From Sabethes cyaneus (Eukaryota; Arthropoda; Insecta; Diptera; Culicidae), in the NCBI RefSeq assembly GCF_943734655.1, contig NC_071354.1, positions 1,771,001-1,835,000 of the forward strand: a stretch of DNA of 64,000 bases, given 5' to 3'. The position numbers and the translations under genes are program-made. Positions within the stretch are counted from its first letter, which is position 1; every line of letters begins with the position of its first letter. Positions 23,379 to 36,172 of the stretch are shown piece by piece. Under the pieces are notes generated by a model. The model was not told where the DNA came from. It did no database searches and was given only the letters and a program-made list of their open reading frames with translations.

Positions 23379-23751
23379 TTCTTAACCACCTCCTGAGTTG
23401 AAGGCAGCGCAACTTGGCCATCGCTCACGATTCTTATCCTGTTCTTGCTGATCTCCGGGGTTACTCTCCATTCAACAGCGTCTGATGGTGCACCCGCGTT
23501 TTTTAGCCCGTGGGCTTTTTCCGCAGCTCTAGTTTTTCTATACCTTTCTCTGTTTCGACGTGTGCCACAATGAGCATGCAACTCCTGAGCTGATTTTTCT
23601 CATCTGTTATCTAATTTGGAATCAAACCAGCTGTTACGCTGTCTTCCATGCGTCGTGCCTGCCATCTCTCTCGCGTTTATTTCAGTGGCACCATGGATGT
23701 TCCTCAACAGCCCACTTATATTCAGGCTTCTACCGTTCTCCCCTACTAGCA

Positions 23752-23852
23752 CAGTTGTTAGAAAACAGTTGTCACAACCGAAATACGACTAATTCCAGTC
23801 ATAAATACGTTGCTGCAACTAAAAGTGCCAAAAGTGTGCTACTTGGGTCTGG
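23752..23852. mobile_element. ~100-bp MITE-like element, copy 2
   Basis: TAGCACAGTTGTTAGAAAAC to GTGTGCTACTTG matches the copy at 23279-23378 in the same orientation, 470 bp away. The shared blocks are CACAGTTGTTA, AACTAATT or GACTAATT, CAGTCAT, AACTAAAAGT or AGCTAAAAGT, and GTGTGCTAC. Confidence 0.5.
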
Positions 23853-26800
23853 AAAAATCCTAATTCTCGGCATTTTACTGGCAAAGCGCAGAAGACGAAT
23901 CGCTTTGCTCTCTCACTGTCGGGTCTCGGATGTTACCTTCTTCGACAAGCGACGAGTTTTTTTACTTTTGCTGTGCTTTGCTACTTTGCTCTACCCCGGA
24001 ATGAGCGTTAGTTTGGTTTCATCTTTTTTTTCTGCCGGAACACCATTGAATGCATACTCTAAAGGTCGCGTAGCAAATCGTTTCAGGTCATTTAATTGCC
24101 TGTCCGATATTATCTTTGGGATCCGGAGCAAATAATCTTTTGTCTTCAGTATGCGAAGAAAAAATTAGCTCAAGACCTACCCCGTAACAAAGTGACAGTT
24201 ATTAACAGTTTCCCATAACACCCGCCAGTGTCAAAAATGTCGCGACGATCGTTTTTACGTGCCGTTCAAAATTGACGCACCTTCGATTTCCAAAGGAAAT
24301 GTTAATTTTTGTTACGTTAAATGTGAACGCAAAAAGCTGTCTGGACAACGATTTGAAAAGTGCGTGTTGATTATTTCAGCATCGTTTCATGTTTTCGGTA
24401 AAACTGTTTGAATTCTTGGTGGGTTGTTTGATTGATTTGTTTACAAGATAAAAAGCGGTATTTATTACAAGATTGTCACTCTTGTGTACGAGTTGTCTGC
24501 TGTAAAGTATTTAAATATTGCGTGTTTCATTGAAAGTTATCCGCTGCGCAATTCAAAATGAAATGCTCTTTCATGATTGCTGGATCGATTTTGTCGTTAA
24601 CAGAACAAGTTAAGCAAAATTCAAGAGTAAATCTAAGCAATAGAGATCGTTGCAGTTGTACAAAAACACTCTGTTACATGACAGAACCAAATAGAGCATG
24701 TTATTATGACAGAAGAACCAGTTATGCTGCTATTGTCATCACCACGGAAACGTTTTGATACTTGACATAATGTTGTCAGTTCGTAAAATACTCTATTGAA
24801 ATAATAAACCAATTCAGATCTTATATGCACAAGGGATTTTTTGCCAAAACAAATGATAATAAACTCTTTCTACGATATTTACGCCGCTTTCAAACTTCTG
24901 TCGTGAACCATGAACCAGCAGTTTTAGGTACGTTTGATTAGTATGGGAGCTGTCACATTGTTACCGGGTTGCTCAAGACGGAAGAATTCTTTCCTTCTGA
25001 TCTGCGCATTTGCACCTCCGATGATGATTTTCACGTTATGTTTTGGCCAATCTCCATAGGTCCTCTCGAGTCTATCGTATATCGTATCCTTAATTTTTAA
25101 AGCTCAATCCAATAATCCAATTTTTAAAGCTCAATTTTTTGTTTAATTTCCCCCGTGTAACAGCCCTTACAACTACACAGTTAAACCACTAACACTCTGT
25201 AGTAAACAAACACTCGTGTCTGGTTGCACGCTGCCCTGAAGGGAAAATAACAAAAAAGTTACTTATACTTCAACGAGGATCCGATTTGAGTGTGAAACAT
25301 GATACTGACGTACTTGCTTTTTGCTGCTAGCGATCCGAAAAGCCAACCACTCTAATCGTACCGTGAAGCTCTAATGTCAAAAGCTCGCCTTACCGGTCGG
25401 TGGACCGCTGAAAAATAGCTGCCGCCTGAGTGTTTCATTTCGCTGCTTGGCCCTGGGTAGAATCAATAAAGTGCTCATTGAAAACATGTAAATTAGCTGA
25501 GGATGTAATTCAATATTCAACAAAGTTGCTATTTACGCTCGACGGCCAATAGATCTAATGGATTCTACGAAAAACATGCGTGTCGTACTGTTCCATCAAG
25601 CGATTCGCCAACTTTTAGCAAGAATTCCATTCAAAGTTCACACGCCGAAATTGGAGAAATTAAATTAAATCATAAAGTCAAATTTGAACCTGCTTCGAAA
25701 GCGTGCAAAACTTGGCCTAAGTCCGTTACCAGGGAACGAACGCTCCGCTCAGCGCACAGTGGGTGTCGTTGGTAATTCGATCCTCAATATCTTTTCCGAG
25801 TGGTCATAATTTTACAGCCGGCTGCCCAACACTTTGCTGTTTGCCACCCCGCTGGCTACGGTTGGTTGATTTCGCGCGAATGCATTTTTAATGTGCTCAA
25901 ATTATGTGACGGCTGAGAAGTTTGTTGATTTTTTAAACGGACCACTTGCGGCCCTGATTTGGCATGAAGCACTGACCAGGCACACCGTTGCGGATGGCGA
26001 TTTGCCATGACAAATTGTGGAGCCGATGCAGCGTCACGGTCAGTGCTCGATGACGCCTTCTGGAGGCCCCGAGGATGTTCAAATAATTGATGCAGCCGCG
26101 GCCACGGTGAACAGAAATTTCAGATTTTTTTATATGTTTGCGAACAAAAGCACTCAAACTGGAACAGTATATTTTTCTGTGCTGTAAATTCAGTGATAAA
26201 TAAATTTTCTTTGATAACATATTAAATTAAGAAGCAATTTTTATTCGCCTTTAAAACCAATACAAAACACAATTCTGTCCAATTATGAATTCTGCTACGA
26301 TATGTGGACGACCAAGTTCAGAGTGTTTATTTTTTGTGGCTGGTTTTCTCTGCTTTCGTATGCCAACCAGTTCGGTTAATTGGTCAAGAACAATCGGCAC
26401 TAACCAACCGACAATAATTTCGCGCTGGCATTCGTTTGTGCTGCTGCAAAGATGCCGATTGCACGTAAATTATGTATTAAAATTTTTATTATAATGTTAT
26501 GGTATATAGTTTTTTAATAACTCTATATCAATGCCCGTCCGCACAGTTGGACCCCGTCGAATTGCTGCAGCTTCCCATCGTTAATGTCGTCACCATCATC
26601 AGTCGAAATGCAATCATGCTGATTTTTGAGACACGAAACCCCACACCAATTCTGGATGACATGAGGATCAAACATACTGGCGCCACTAATAGCTTACTCG
26701 TAGTGCTGACAGACCTTAAATTTAAGTTACGAGAAATTTGCACTGAAGTCACATGAAAATAAACCGCACGAAATTCGAACCTACAAGTCGTTGGGTTACC

Positions 26801-27625
26801 GTTGATTGACGGTCTGTTCGAAGGGGAAGGGGGGTAAACTCCGAAACGAAACCAGTCAATTTTTATTAATGGAACGCAGTAGCGATAGTTTGATTCATTC
26901 CGGAGAAGGTGAATAAGGTAAATTAAGAAAAGAAAAAACTTATCAAGATGCATTTGATTGATTGGAAAGAAGGAAACATCAAAGCATTCGTCCTTTTGGT
27001 AGCACACCGAGAGGTAGCTAGAACCAAATCAAATCTATTATCAAGGACTCATTTCTATGCCTAATGAGAAAACGACTTGGGCAGGAAGGACGTATGATTT
27101 CAATAGAAAGGTCATTTAGAGCAGAACGAAAAGAGAGAAAAAAGGCATGGGAATTGAAAACTCTGCTGATAGACATCGGGGACTTACCCAGCTTTAGAAA
27201 GGTTTTATACGAAATAGCAGCATCAGTAATCAGTAGAATAAGATTTTTTCCTTTCATTTCAATGTGAACTGATAATTCTTATCATGGTAATCTAGTGGCA
27301 CAACTTACAATCATACACGTACAATCGAAGAATCTGTGATGTATTATATAAGTTTTAAGAAAATTTTTCACACAGAATAACTTGGAAGGTAAACGGAAGT
27401 TGTGTTATATCGTCGAATTGTTATTGCTTTTTTACGTAGAAAACGATGAAACTAATACCTTCCGTATAAAAGTGGTTTAAAAATCATCGTTTTTGCTAAT
27501 TTTTATCCCTATTTAATTTTTTTTCGTAAATTTATTACCAACTTAACAGTTTTAGTTTTAAATCAAATGTACGACTATCGTTCAGAATTTTTTATTAATG
27601 TCAATACATTGAAAATAATCGTCTT
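23853..27625. other. No gene recognised
   Basis: A 191-codon plus-strand frame at 23560-24135 runs across the RTE relic and a MITE copy into unique sequence and is therefore spurious. The rest is AT-rich with short frames only. A B-box-like GGTTCGAATTT (minus, near 26770) lacks a matching A box. Confidence 0.5.
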
Positions 27626-27629
27626 TTCG

Positions 27630-27890
27630 TTCTAATCTGCATCGAATTCAAATCACTTCTGGGGTTCCTCAAGGTGGTCGCCTAGGCCCTCGTCTTTTTA
27701 TATTATTTATAAATAACTTAAAACACAGATCCGGCAAGTGCCTCAAACACTTCGTCAATTACATTACTTTGTCGTAATCTCAGGACACGAAATTTCATTT
27801 GAAACCTACAAAAAAAACTAAGTACGCATTGAATAGCCCAATAAACCATATTCGCCAACAATATAACCAACATTACAAAAATATCAGTTT
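27630..27890 (+). pseudogene. LINE reverse transcriptase fragment
   Basis: The plus strand reads ITSGVPQGGRLGPRLFILFI followed by NNLKHRSGKCLKHF, the motif B region of a jockey/CR1-type reverse transcriptase (consensus SGVPQGS-LGPLLFILFIND). The adjacent motif C (YADD) is not found in frame. It differs in sequence from the relic at 13.5 kb (RLGPRLF against NLGPLFF), so it is a separate old insertion. Confidence 0.7.
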
Positions 27891-30800
27891 CAATTTATAA
27901 AAATTTCTTATGTTCAGTTCGTCTGTGATCTTTTTATTGAATATTTTTCTTATATCGATGCCAATCTTGCACGCAACATATCAAATTCTATTCACTATAG
28001 TCCTACTAGCAACGATAGTGATTGTATAGTCATTACATTGCATTTCTTGCGGATGCGCTGACTGTGGTAAAATTCTCGAAAGAGCATTAAACACTCCATT
28101 TATGTTTTCTACAGAGCGTACAAGATGATCCAAACATAGTTATCGGGTAACAGTAGCGTATTATCTCCAATCAGATCCTCGGACCGGTGAATGAATGTCA
28201 CCTTCCGCAATTACCGGTTCTCCGACCGGCGCTCCATCATCATTAGCTGCCATTGCAGCTGCCGTCGCTGCACCGCTGTTTGCCATTGGAAGCCATTGGC
28301 AAGTGACTTTATTGATTAAACAATCATAATGCAATTAACGTCAAGCTTCTCGTTTTACTCTGCCGGGCAGTAGCAGCAGCTTGCTGTCTTGTTTAGTTTC
28401 TACCTTATTACCTGTCGACTGTGGGTACGGTAGTAGCTCACCGCTTGTAGTTTCTGTCCTCTCCGATGTGTGCCCTCAACCCGACAACATGGCAAGAATG
28501 AGTTCCTCCGCCATTCTTGCGCTGCTAATTGGCAACTCTTATGATGAAGACGGTCCGGCAGCCGTTAACTTTTTCTTTAGAAGCAACAGCAGCAGAAACA
28601 CTGCCGATAATGATGACCATTTAATTTAATATTTTGTTACACATCGCCGCCTGTAAGTGAACCGGCTAAGCAACAGCAAGATAATGGCCCCACAAAAAGT
28701 TCAATCAATATTTTCTCAAGAGGATCGCTTTTCACACCTTTGCCGTTTCAATTAGGCTGAGTTTGTTCATTCGAGGTGTTCCACCTACTTGCACCACAAT
28801 TTGAATCATTTTGAACGTCAGCAGCTGCTTCCATCTGATTAATTGGTCTCATCCGGACTTCTATTTCAGCACCTTTTTAGTGTTATTTAGACAAAACTCA
28901 TTTTTAAATAGAACAAGGTCAACCAAGAAGCGCGCTGCTGCTGTATCACAGCGACGCTGTTGTTTTTTCTTTCTTTCACGATTCTCTAGCTCACCATAAT
29001 GACAGGATAAACCAACAATTATAACTTCTGTGAAGAGGTTTTTTCCGTTCGCTCAGCGGCTTCTCCATTAATTTTCCACGAACACCGACGGTGTGGGTTG
29101 TATCGGTGGCGATCGACGATTATCGCAGTGTTCGAGGATACCGGATTGGGTTATTTTTAGAAGTAAGGACCAATAGCCTTCGGCTAGGAATCAAAGTAAA
29201 CATATAATGACGTTGAAAGGAATCCGAATAGATCCTCCGCGTTGCGTTGGTACGCCTCCGTCGTTGCCGGTTAGCAGATGCAGCACAGGCTGTGCAATGA
29301 TTGTACGGTTTTTAATCACTTTTCAAAATTGAAAAGTCGGTTTTTGGGTTTAATTATCAAATGACGGCTCCGATTCATGCAAATGGTTACGATTTTTGTT
29401 TGATTATCCTGACTGTTGAAGAAAATTCTCATTTATTTGAGATTATTAAGCTAAGTAAAATGATTCGAGATATAGTACGTAAGTAAACCCGCATGATGTA
29501 ATTGGCATGTTCACGATGAATTGAAAAAGTTTTTTATGGCAGACTAGTAAATAAAGCAGTGTTGTGAATCTTTGTTGCGAGATAAAATTTGCCTCGGGAA
29601 GCCCACTCGATAGTGAAACTAACCTATATTCTCTTTTACAAATGGCCTGTTTTGCTATTTCGACTAATGAAAATATCCTGTGCCGTTGTGAAAAAAAAAA
29701 TCTCCAACCGCAGTGGTTTTTATCCCCTTGCATCAAACGTAGCTCCGAGTGAATGGTGCAGTAAGAGTGATAGTGCGGTTCCGAAGTAGTAAACTAAGGC
29801 TTCGAAGCAAAAAGATAGCCCGCGGAGCCAGCCCTCGAATTCTCGACCGACGACGCGCCGATAGAAGATGGCTGGACCGCAAATGGGCAGAACGTGTCTG
29901 ACCTAAAGCAAACATTAATAGCCGAGGACGTCTTCGACAAGCATTAGCGCCAGGCTATGTACTCAAAGTCCTACGCGGGCTGCTCGTGCCGTGAGCCGTC
30001 CGGAGTGAAGAGGCGCAGAGAAAAAAAAATCAATAGCGTAAAAAAGCGCATCTCCCCTTTCATCGGCTCGTTTTGACTTGTAACCAACCGCATTCACCCA
30101 GCGCCAGCGCCACCCGAAGCACGGTTTCGGATGCAGGAATGGCAGGAACGATATTGGTTCTCTGTGAGAAATGCAACACACGATATGCTGGGTGATGATA
30201 GTTATGGGCATTAAAATTGCGGTTCCAGCAATCGAGAAAGTCTTCTCCTGTTGGCCGTAGATTGGAGGGAAATTATGAAGAACGAACATTAAGAATCGAG
30301 TGCAGCGCAGCGCGGGTTGGTGAAGTTGGTTGCTGCTCGTTCGTGATGAGAAAATGACCCGAAAAGGATCTCTCGGTGCAGAACAGGAACCGAGGCAGAA
30401 GTCAGCTGTTTGGAGGATAATAATAAGACATGAAACGCGATCCACTTTGTGTCGTTAGGAATATGATACTTTGTGTTGTGAAATGGGGTTTTAGAACTTT
30501 ATGCTTGCCCCTTCTATCAGCTAGGACTCATAAGTAGAAGCTGTTGTCCACTGACGAGACACAACCGATGTGTAAACGGGCACTTATTACAGAGCTCAGA
30601 TTTTCAGGAGCGCAGCCAACCATCGTCATCGCCATCGCTGCTGGGGTGATTCCAAATTGGCAATGGTGCTATAACCTTGGCCATAGCGGGAAAAGCCAGA
30701 AGCAATCAAGTCAGACGTGACGCGAACCGTTTATCGGTTTCTGAAATAACAGAGCTAAGACGGAAAATAGCAAAAGCGAACAAAAAAGCGGTTGAAATCG

Positions 30801-33305
30801 CGCGCCGACCCGTAAATGCTTGACTAGAACAAATTTTCTTTGTGTTCACGATCTGTTTGACTCGGTTGTGTTATTTTTTCCATAGTTGTTTCTGCTCGTT
30901 CGAGTTGTCTTGGCTATTTTCCGCGCGGATGAACGCTCAGAAATGGTTTTGTGGAATTTTTCCTCGAACCTCGCGGTTTCTGCCGTGCCGCTCACCGGGC
31001 CTATTCGGAGTTTGTTTGGCTGGGGTTCCTTATCGAAGAAAGGTAAAAACAACACTGACTGTCGGGAACAGATAGCGATGACAGCGCACTTGTTGGCCTG
31101 TCAGGAGATGTTCAGCCCCGGGTTGACTATAATGGGAAGATGCGCCGCCTTGACCATCGCATCGTAATTTATTTTTTTACGATAATTAAACTATTTTTGA
31201 ATGAACGCTATTATAACTAATAAGCTTCGATTTTGATGACATTTGAATACTTTCAATCCTGTTGGTGATCGTTATTATTAGAAGATACTTGTTCGCACAT
31301 AAATCGCCCCATTTCCTAATGATTGAGCATTAAAAGTACAGAACATGCTAGTTTTTATTTTTATTATCTGCCTCTTTTTGCTTCAAGAGGATAGCAACCA
31401 GTGTTTAACGGCGGAGCTTTAAACTTTGCTCAGTTGTTAAATCCTATTGATTAATAAATGGAATGTGGAAACAGTCAGTCCTGTTAATTGTGTTAAATTC
31501 ATGAATGCAAGAAAAACCTTGCTATTTAAACTGTAACGAGGTGGAAGATGCGAAGAAATTTGCAATTAGAGTGGATGAAAGCTTGTCAACAGCACTCGCC
31601 TTGCCCGGTTGGAACACCACAACAGGTACTCCGGAACGGGCGCCAACCGCACGCAAGTGGGTGCTGGATGTTATCGGTGCATTTAACGTTAATAAACATT
31701 TTACTGTCCAGTATAATACTGGACATTGGCTTCGAAGTGGTCTAGTGACTAAGAGTGTTTGCGGATAAATTTACGACGTGTTTATTTCCTAGTGATCCTG
31801 GCGAGTCGCGAATGTCTTCAACGGAGGACGAGCGCTGCGTTTTACGACATCGTTCATCAGGTTCTCACGAAACCATTTTCGATGCGATTCGATCCAGCAG
31901 CGATACGATTATCGCCGATTGCGACAGGAGCTAGAACTAAACGATCCTCTACTGGGTGAGAAGCGAGCTGCTTGTCACTTGCCCTGCCGGGTTATCCATA
32001 AACTGTGGGAAAGAATACATATTTTACCGCAAACTTATAACTTACTTGTCCGGTTACAACTATTCATGTGCTCTATTCATCTTCTGGGGAATCTACAACC
32101 GCGGTACTGTAAGCAAATTCTAAGTCCGCGGTCGAAGGTGACACTTATTTTAGTACATCATAATTGATTTTTTTTCTTTAAAGTTTAAGTTCTAAAAGTA
32201 GGTAAGCTATTTGTCTCTAAATAAAGGATAATTAATCGTTATAAAATTGTTCAAAACATCAAACCAAAAGTTGGAGCAAACTTCCCAATCTACGATGAAG
32301 GCCAGCAAACTACATATTGCCAAAACCCGCGCTAGAAAGCTCAACACGGGTATAATGATCAGATACAGCTGCTGTGTGATGCATGGCGAAACACACGTCA
32401 AAACTGACTTCCAAGTCCAATAAATTCCAGGAAACGTCGGAACAAATGAGTTAAAAATGAATTATCATTTCAAAATATTTGCTTATTTTGTCATTTTTTG
32501 AGCACCACATAAAAAACTATTATTTTGGTCGGATTTAGTTCCATGTCACTATTCCAAAAGCGTGTTGGAATGATATGAAGCTAATGCGATTCAATTCGTC
32601 CACAAAGACATAAACCCACCGAACTGCCTTTAATTACGTCCGATTGAAACCTATTGGGTCATGCTGAAATGAGAACTCAGAGAAAGTAAAAAAAGCAAAG
32701 GACATACCTAGGAAGTGGAAAAATATAAGAAAATAGTATCGAATATGACTTTACAAAGTCTTATGTACGGCGTTAAGCAAACGTGTCGAGTATTTTACCA
32801 AACAACCTCAAATAAGTGATCCAATTTACGTAAATTAGACTTAATACATGTATTGAACTGCCCTACAAGTTTTTGTTTGATCCGATAAATTCAATAGAAT
32901 TGATAGTAAATGTACAGTGTTGCAATGATTTCGTGCTCGCCCTTTAGTTTACTAGAACCATTCCTAAACGTTGGTCTATCGAAAGGTAACCAAGAAGTGA
33001 CAACAATATTTGACAAGCAGATCATGCATTGTTGTTAACAATGTATGTTTTATAATACTCTAAATAAGGTTTTTATGACCACTTTTGGTCAAATTGTTAT
33101 TTGGGTTGTTATCACATTTATAGTACTTTTGTGCCCAAATTTGGAATACAACAGGATAACTAATTTTCGGAAATATGAACTATTAAGCATTAACTGTTGT
33201 AAAGACACGAAAGCCATAGAAAGCAAAATATTGTGGAAACTTGCAAATAAGCATAATGCAAGTATACCTAAGACGAAGGAATAGTGTTCTCTTCGTTTTA
33301 CTGAA
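27891..33305. other. No gene recognised
   Basis: Only short frames on both strands, for example 28381-28629, 29963-30445 (160 codons, minus), 30842-31167 and 31505-31768. None has recognisable domains. A small palindrome CATTGTT-GTT-AACAATG lies near 33026. GC-richer patches occur at 28200-28600 and 29790-30120. Confidence 0.45.
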
Positions 33306-33310
33306 TCTTC

Positions 33311-33340
33311 ATCGTCATCATCATCATCATCATTATCACG
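33311..33340 (+). repeat. (ATC)n microsatellite
   Basis: A run of TCATCATCATC with one GTC interruption, followed at 33470-33500 by a second short ATC cluster. Confidence 0.85.
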
Positions 33341-33351
33341 AAGTTTGGTAA

Positions 33352-33456
33352 ATTATGCCTAACGTTCATTACGTCTACCGTCCATTATGCATAATGTCCG
33401 TATGTCTAAAGTCCGTATACCTAACGTCTGTATGCATGTCTTCCGTATGCCTGACG
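33352..33456 (+). repeat. 15-bp minisatellite (TATGCCTAACGTCCG), about 7 units
   Basis: Successive units begin TATGCCTAACG, TACGTCTACCG, TATGCATAATG, TATGTCTAAAG, TATACCTAACG, TATGCATGTCT and TATGCCTGACG, each 15-16 bp. Period and a GCC-NNN-CGT core are shared with the arrays of the 660-bp element at 13755-14414. Confidence 0.8.
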
Positions 33457-35690
33457 TCGCGCACCCCATCATCATCATCACCACCGTCATTGTCATCAAG
33501 ATCACGTCAGTACCAATCCACCAATGCAAAATTAAACAAAATCTAGTCTGTTTCTTTATAGTTTGCCCCTCAAACAAGTGACACCCCAATCCACCGAGAG
33601 AAGTCTGCCATTGAAATCCGAAGCCACAAAGGGCACCGAGAGAAAAGGACAGATAGAGAAAGAACCTTGGCAGAAAAAAAAACATAAACTACATCTGCAG
33701 CAAGCAAACAGCAGCGGCAGCGCCCGCGCAGGGTGCCGCGTATCGGTTTGGCGGTTGGTAATCAGATAATCAGGGAGGACGCTAGCGAATCGAGAACCCA
33801 TATACATAAATGAAATAACATGCAAGTGTCACCCGTTCGTGTTCCGTTCGGGTTTGCAACCCGGCCGATTGCGAGAATGAAAAAGGTTTACAAATAAAAT
33901 ATACATATTTATGTGTATCGATAGAACCTGATCGTGTTAATTACAATTAATTTCAATACTTTACTATCGATGTTTCCCAGCGGCTGGCAGGTCGGTTCTC
34001 CTATCTGGCAGTGTGAATCTATCCGTGCACCCCTCGCTAGCTTGGGCAGGCAAAATCGGCGGAGAGCATGTTGCTGTTCACGACTCTGTTCTGTTCCCGG
34101 TGCAGCACAGCCTCGTCCACTTCTACTCCGATGGGGATAGAGCGCATATCGAATGACTAGCCTACCACGCTGCCTGGCCCGATGCCGTCGCGTCGGTGGC
34201 ACGATGGCATTGAATGCCTCTATTTTCTGGAAACAACCCATGTGGCCCGTAGATTATCCTCCACAACTGCTGCAAATGATGCTGAGCCTCGTGCAGATCC
34301 GGTATCGCTGCGGACGATTGTCACAGGACGTCATTTGGGTATGTGTTTTTATGTTGAGCGCTCGAAATTAGTCGCTTATTGGGTGAAACATATCGATATC
34401 GGATCTCCGGCATGGCACTACGTGCATGACCTCCTCGCCACTGACAGCTGCTGAAGCTGATCATGTCGTGTCGGATTATGTGTGAGAACAAATGGTGCTC
34501 GTAAACCGAGCTGGTTTATTAAAATGCCAGAGCAGAATTTCATTGTAGCAAGTTTGTTGTTTTACTATGTTGGTAATTGTCGAAACATACATTGGAACAG
34601 AGTGGTAAAGTAGCTCATACGATAGAACATCTAGATATTATCGCCTAGCAACAACGATTTGCCAATGAAATATGATCAGACTGGGTGAGAAAAAAGGAAT
34701 TTCAATACATTACTCAAACTCACTGTTCAACATAGAACGAGTTATTTCTTCTGATAGCAAACGGAGCCGCTAAAGGAAATCAGTAAGCGAAAAATTCTCA
34801 TTATCCATCTCCGTATTACCGGGCAAAAGTTCGCCACGCAGAGAAAGAAAAGGGTAAATATGTTCAACTTCATGAAGATGATATTTTTTATCTTTGCCTT
34901 GTTTTGGTATAGAATGTCGAGAAAAAAAATATAAACGCGCTCCGCTTCCGTTGCACCATCATGCCAGAAGGTAAAAAGTCAAACAGAAGCCTAATTAAAG
35001 ATTTCGAGATGTTTAACCAGCAAAAGCCAGAAGCTTTTTTCGGCAAGTCAGCGATGAGTCGAATAAGAGAAGGAGTGAAATTCCACGGAAGAAAAAAAAG
35101 GAAGAACCCTTTCGGGAGATTGTAATTAACGGCGTGATACGAATTCAAGGAATGTAATTTCTGGCAACCACAATATATGTTTAAAAGTGTACCACTCCCA
35201 AGGGATCACGGTGTGATACGAACGTTTTACGATTCGTTAACGCTGGATTCTTGCAGGTGAAAAGAGGAATGATTAAACTTTCCTGCTGGACCGCTTAAGG
35301 TTTTCACTCTCCTTCGGCTATTTGAAACAATTTCAGCAAAAGATTTTATTACCGTTAAGCGGTGATTTATATTTAAAATCTAATAATATTATTTTTTTTA
35401 TCTCATTTCACATTGAAAATTAAAATTACTACAATGTGAATTACACATTGTTATCTGACAGAAGCCGCCTGTTCTATTTACTGAATGATGGTGTAAATAA
35501 GCGTATAAAAATTGTCCTTCGAATGAATGAATCCATTTAAGGACACTCCCGTTTCCACCAACGTGCTCTTGTAATTAGCCTCATTACATAACAAATTTTT
35601 GCCCAGTGTAGATAGAGCTTCTATCAGTATTAAGTCATGTTTTATGTTAGTCATAGAGGCTACTTTTTTACTTTGTTTATTACATTACGA
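33457..35690. other. No gene recognised
   Basis: Overlapping frames near 33900-34450 on both strands (up to 110 codons) have no recognisable domain; the rest is AT-rich. No element ends seen. Confidence 0.45.
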
Positions 35691-35699
35691 TAATAAAAT

Positions 35700-35795
35700 A
35701 CATAAATGTACAATTGTGGGTCCAGTGCAACGGTCCTATTGACTCAACAGTCTCTCTAATAGCCGAGATTCGAACATACGACGACTGTCATGTCA
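35700..35795 (-). repeat. tRNA-derived SINE, partial copy
   Basis: On the minus strand it contains a B box (TGTTCGAATCTCGGCT), then GAGACTGTTGAGTCAATAGG, ACCGTTGCACTGGACCC and ACAATTGTACATTTATG. These match the order in the fuller copy at 58518-58700. The A box is not clear. Confidence 0.7.
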
Positions 35796-35849
35796 CTTAT
35801 TAGTTATTTCATTGCACGGATAGAAATTTAATCCCCAAAATGAGCAAAA

Positions 35850-36045
35850 TGACTCATGATTTCAGGTTTTTAGCTTATATTTTATGGAAATGCACCATGA
35901 ATAATAATCATGATACCATGAACTTCTTCCAGAACAACACCACGCAAGCTCATGAATTATTTTTCATGATTTTGTGCTACCTTATATGGGTGTTGAGTCA
36001 TGATTTGACAGCCATTCAAACTTTATGATTTCATGATATTATTCA
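35850..36045. repeat. CATGA-rich block
   Basis: CATGA or TCATGA occurs about eight times in under 200 bp (near 35854, 35895, 35909, 35917, 35950, 35964, 35998 and 36033). ACTCATGATTT and AGTCATGATTT bracket the block. It could be a self-complementary MITE, but I could not define its ends. Confidence 0.4.
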
Positions 36046-36172
36046 TACTATCGGAATCGGATTTCTTTCCGTGTGCAAATTTAGGAAATATCACATGATA
36101 CAGATCTCAAAGTTTGCTAAAAATTCATTTTTTTAAAGTGGCGAACGAGGAGTCCACTGTTTCGAGATACTT

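Larger units (their letters stand above)
21785..23720 (-). pseudogene. RTE-like LINE, copy C, carrying nested insertions
   Basis: Read on the minus strand from 23720: a linker region (ERYRKTRAAEKAHG), then AISELKNRKATGKNGIPAEL and EAIYRIIVWDLGE, NYRDITLFN, then after an insertion ESFVGKYQAGFRESRSTADQ and NLQTQHLFVNFKAACDLVKR (motif A region), then GLKQGDALSNLLFNIALKG (motif B) and FDFAADVDLIGTI (motif C, YADD changed to FAAD). Known RTE reverse transcriptases have these blocks in this order. Insertions lie at 22520-23041 and 23279-23378, and unassigned sequence at about 22030-22200. It stops against the MITE at 21784 without its 3' end, so the end was lost by deletion. Confidence 0.85.

Noticed and set aside
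23560..24135. 191-codon plus-strand frame
   Set aside because: Antisense to the RTE relic and crosses a MITE copy; no domain.
26765..26800. GGTTCGAATTT (minus), a tRNA B-box-like sequence
   Set aside because: No A box at suitable spacing and no cloverleaf.
33311..33500. CRISPR-like spacing of short repeats
   Set aside because: Contiguous degenerate 15-mers without unique spacers, in a eukaryotic context.
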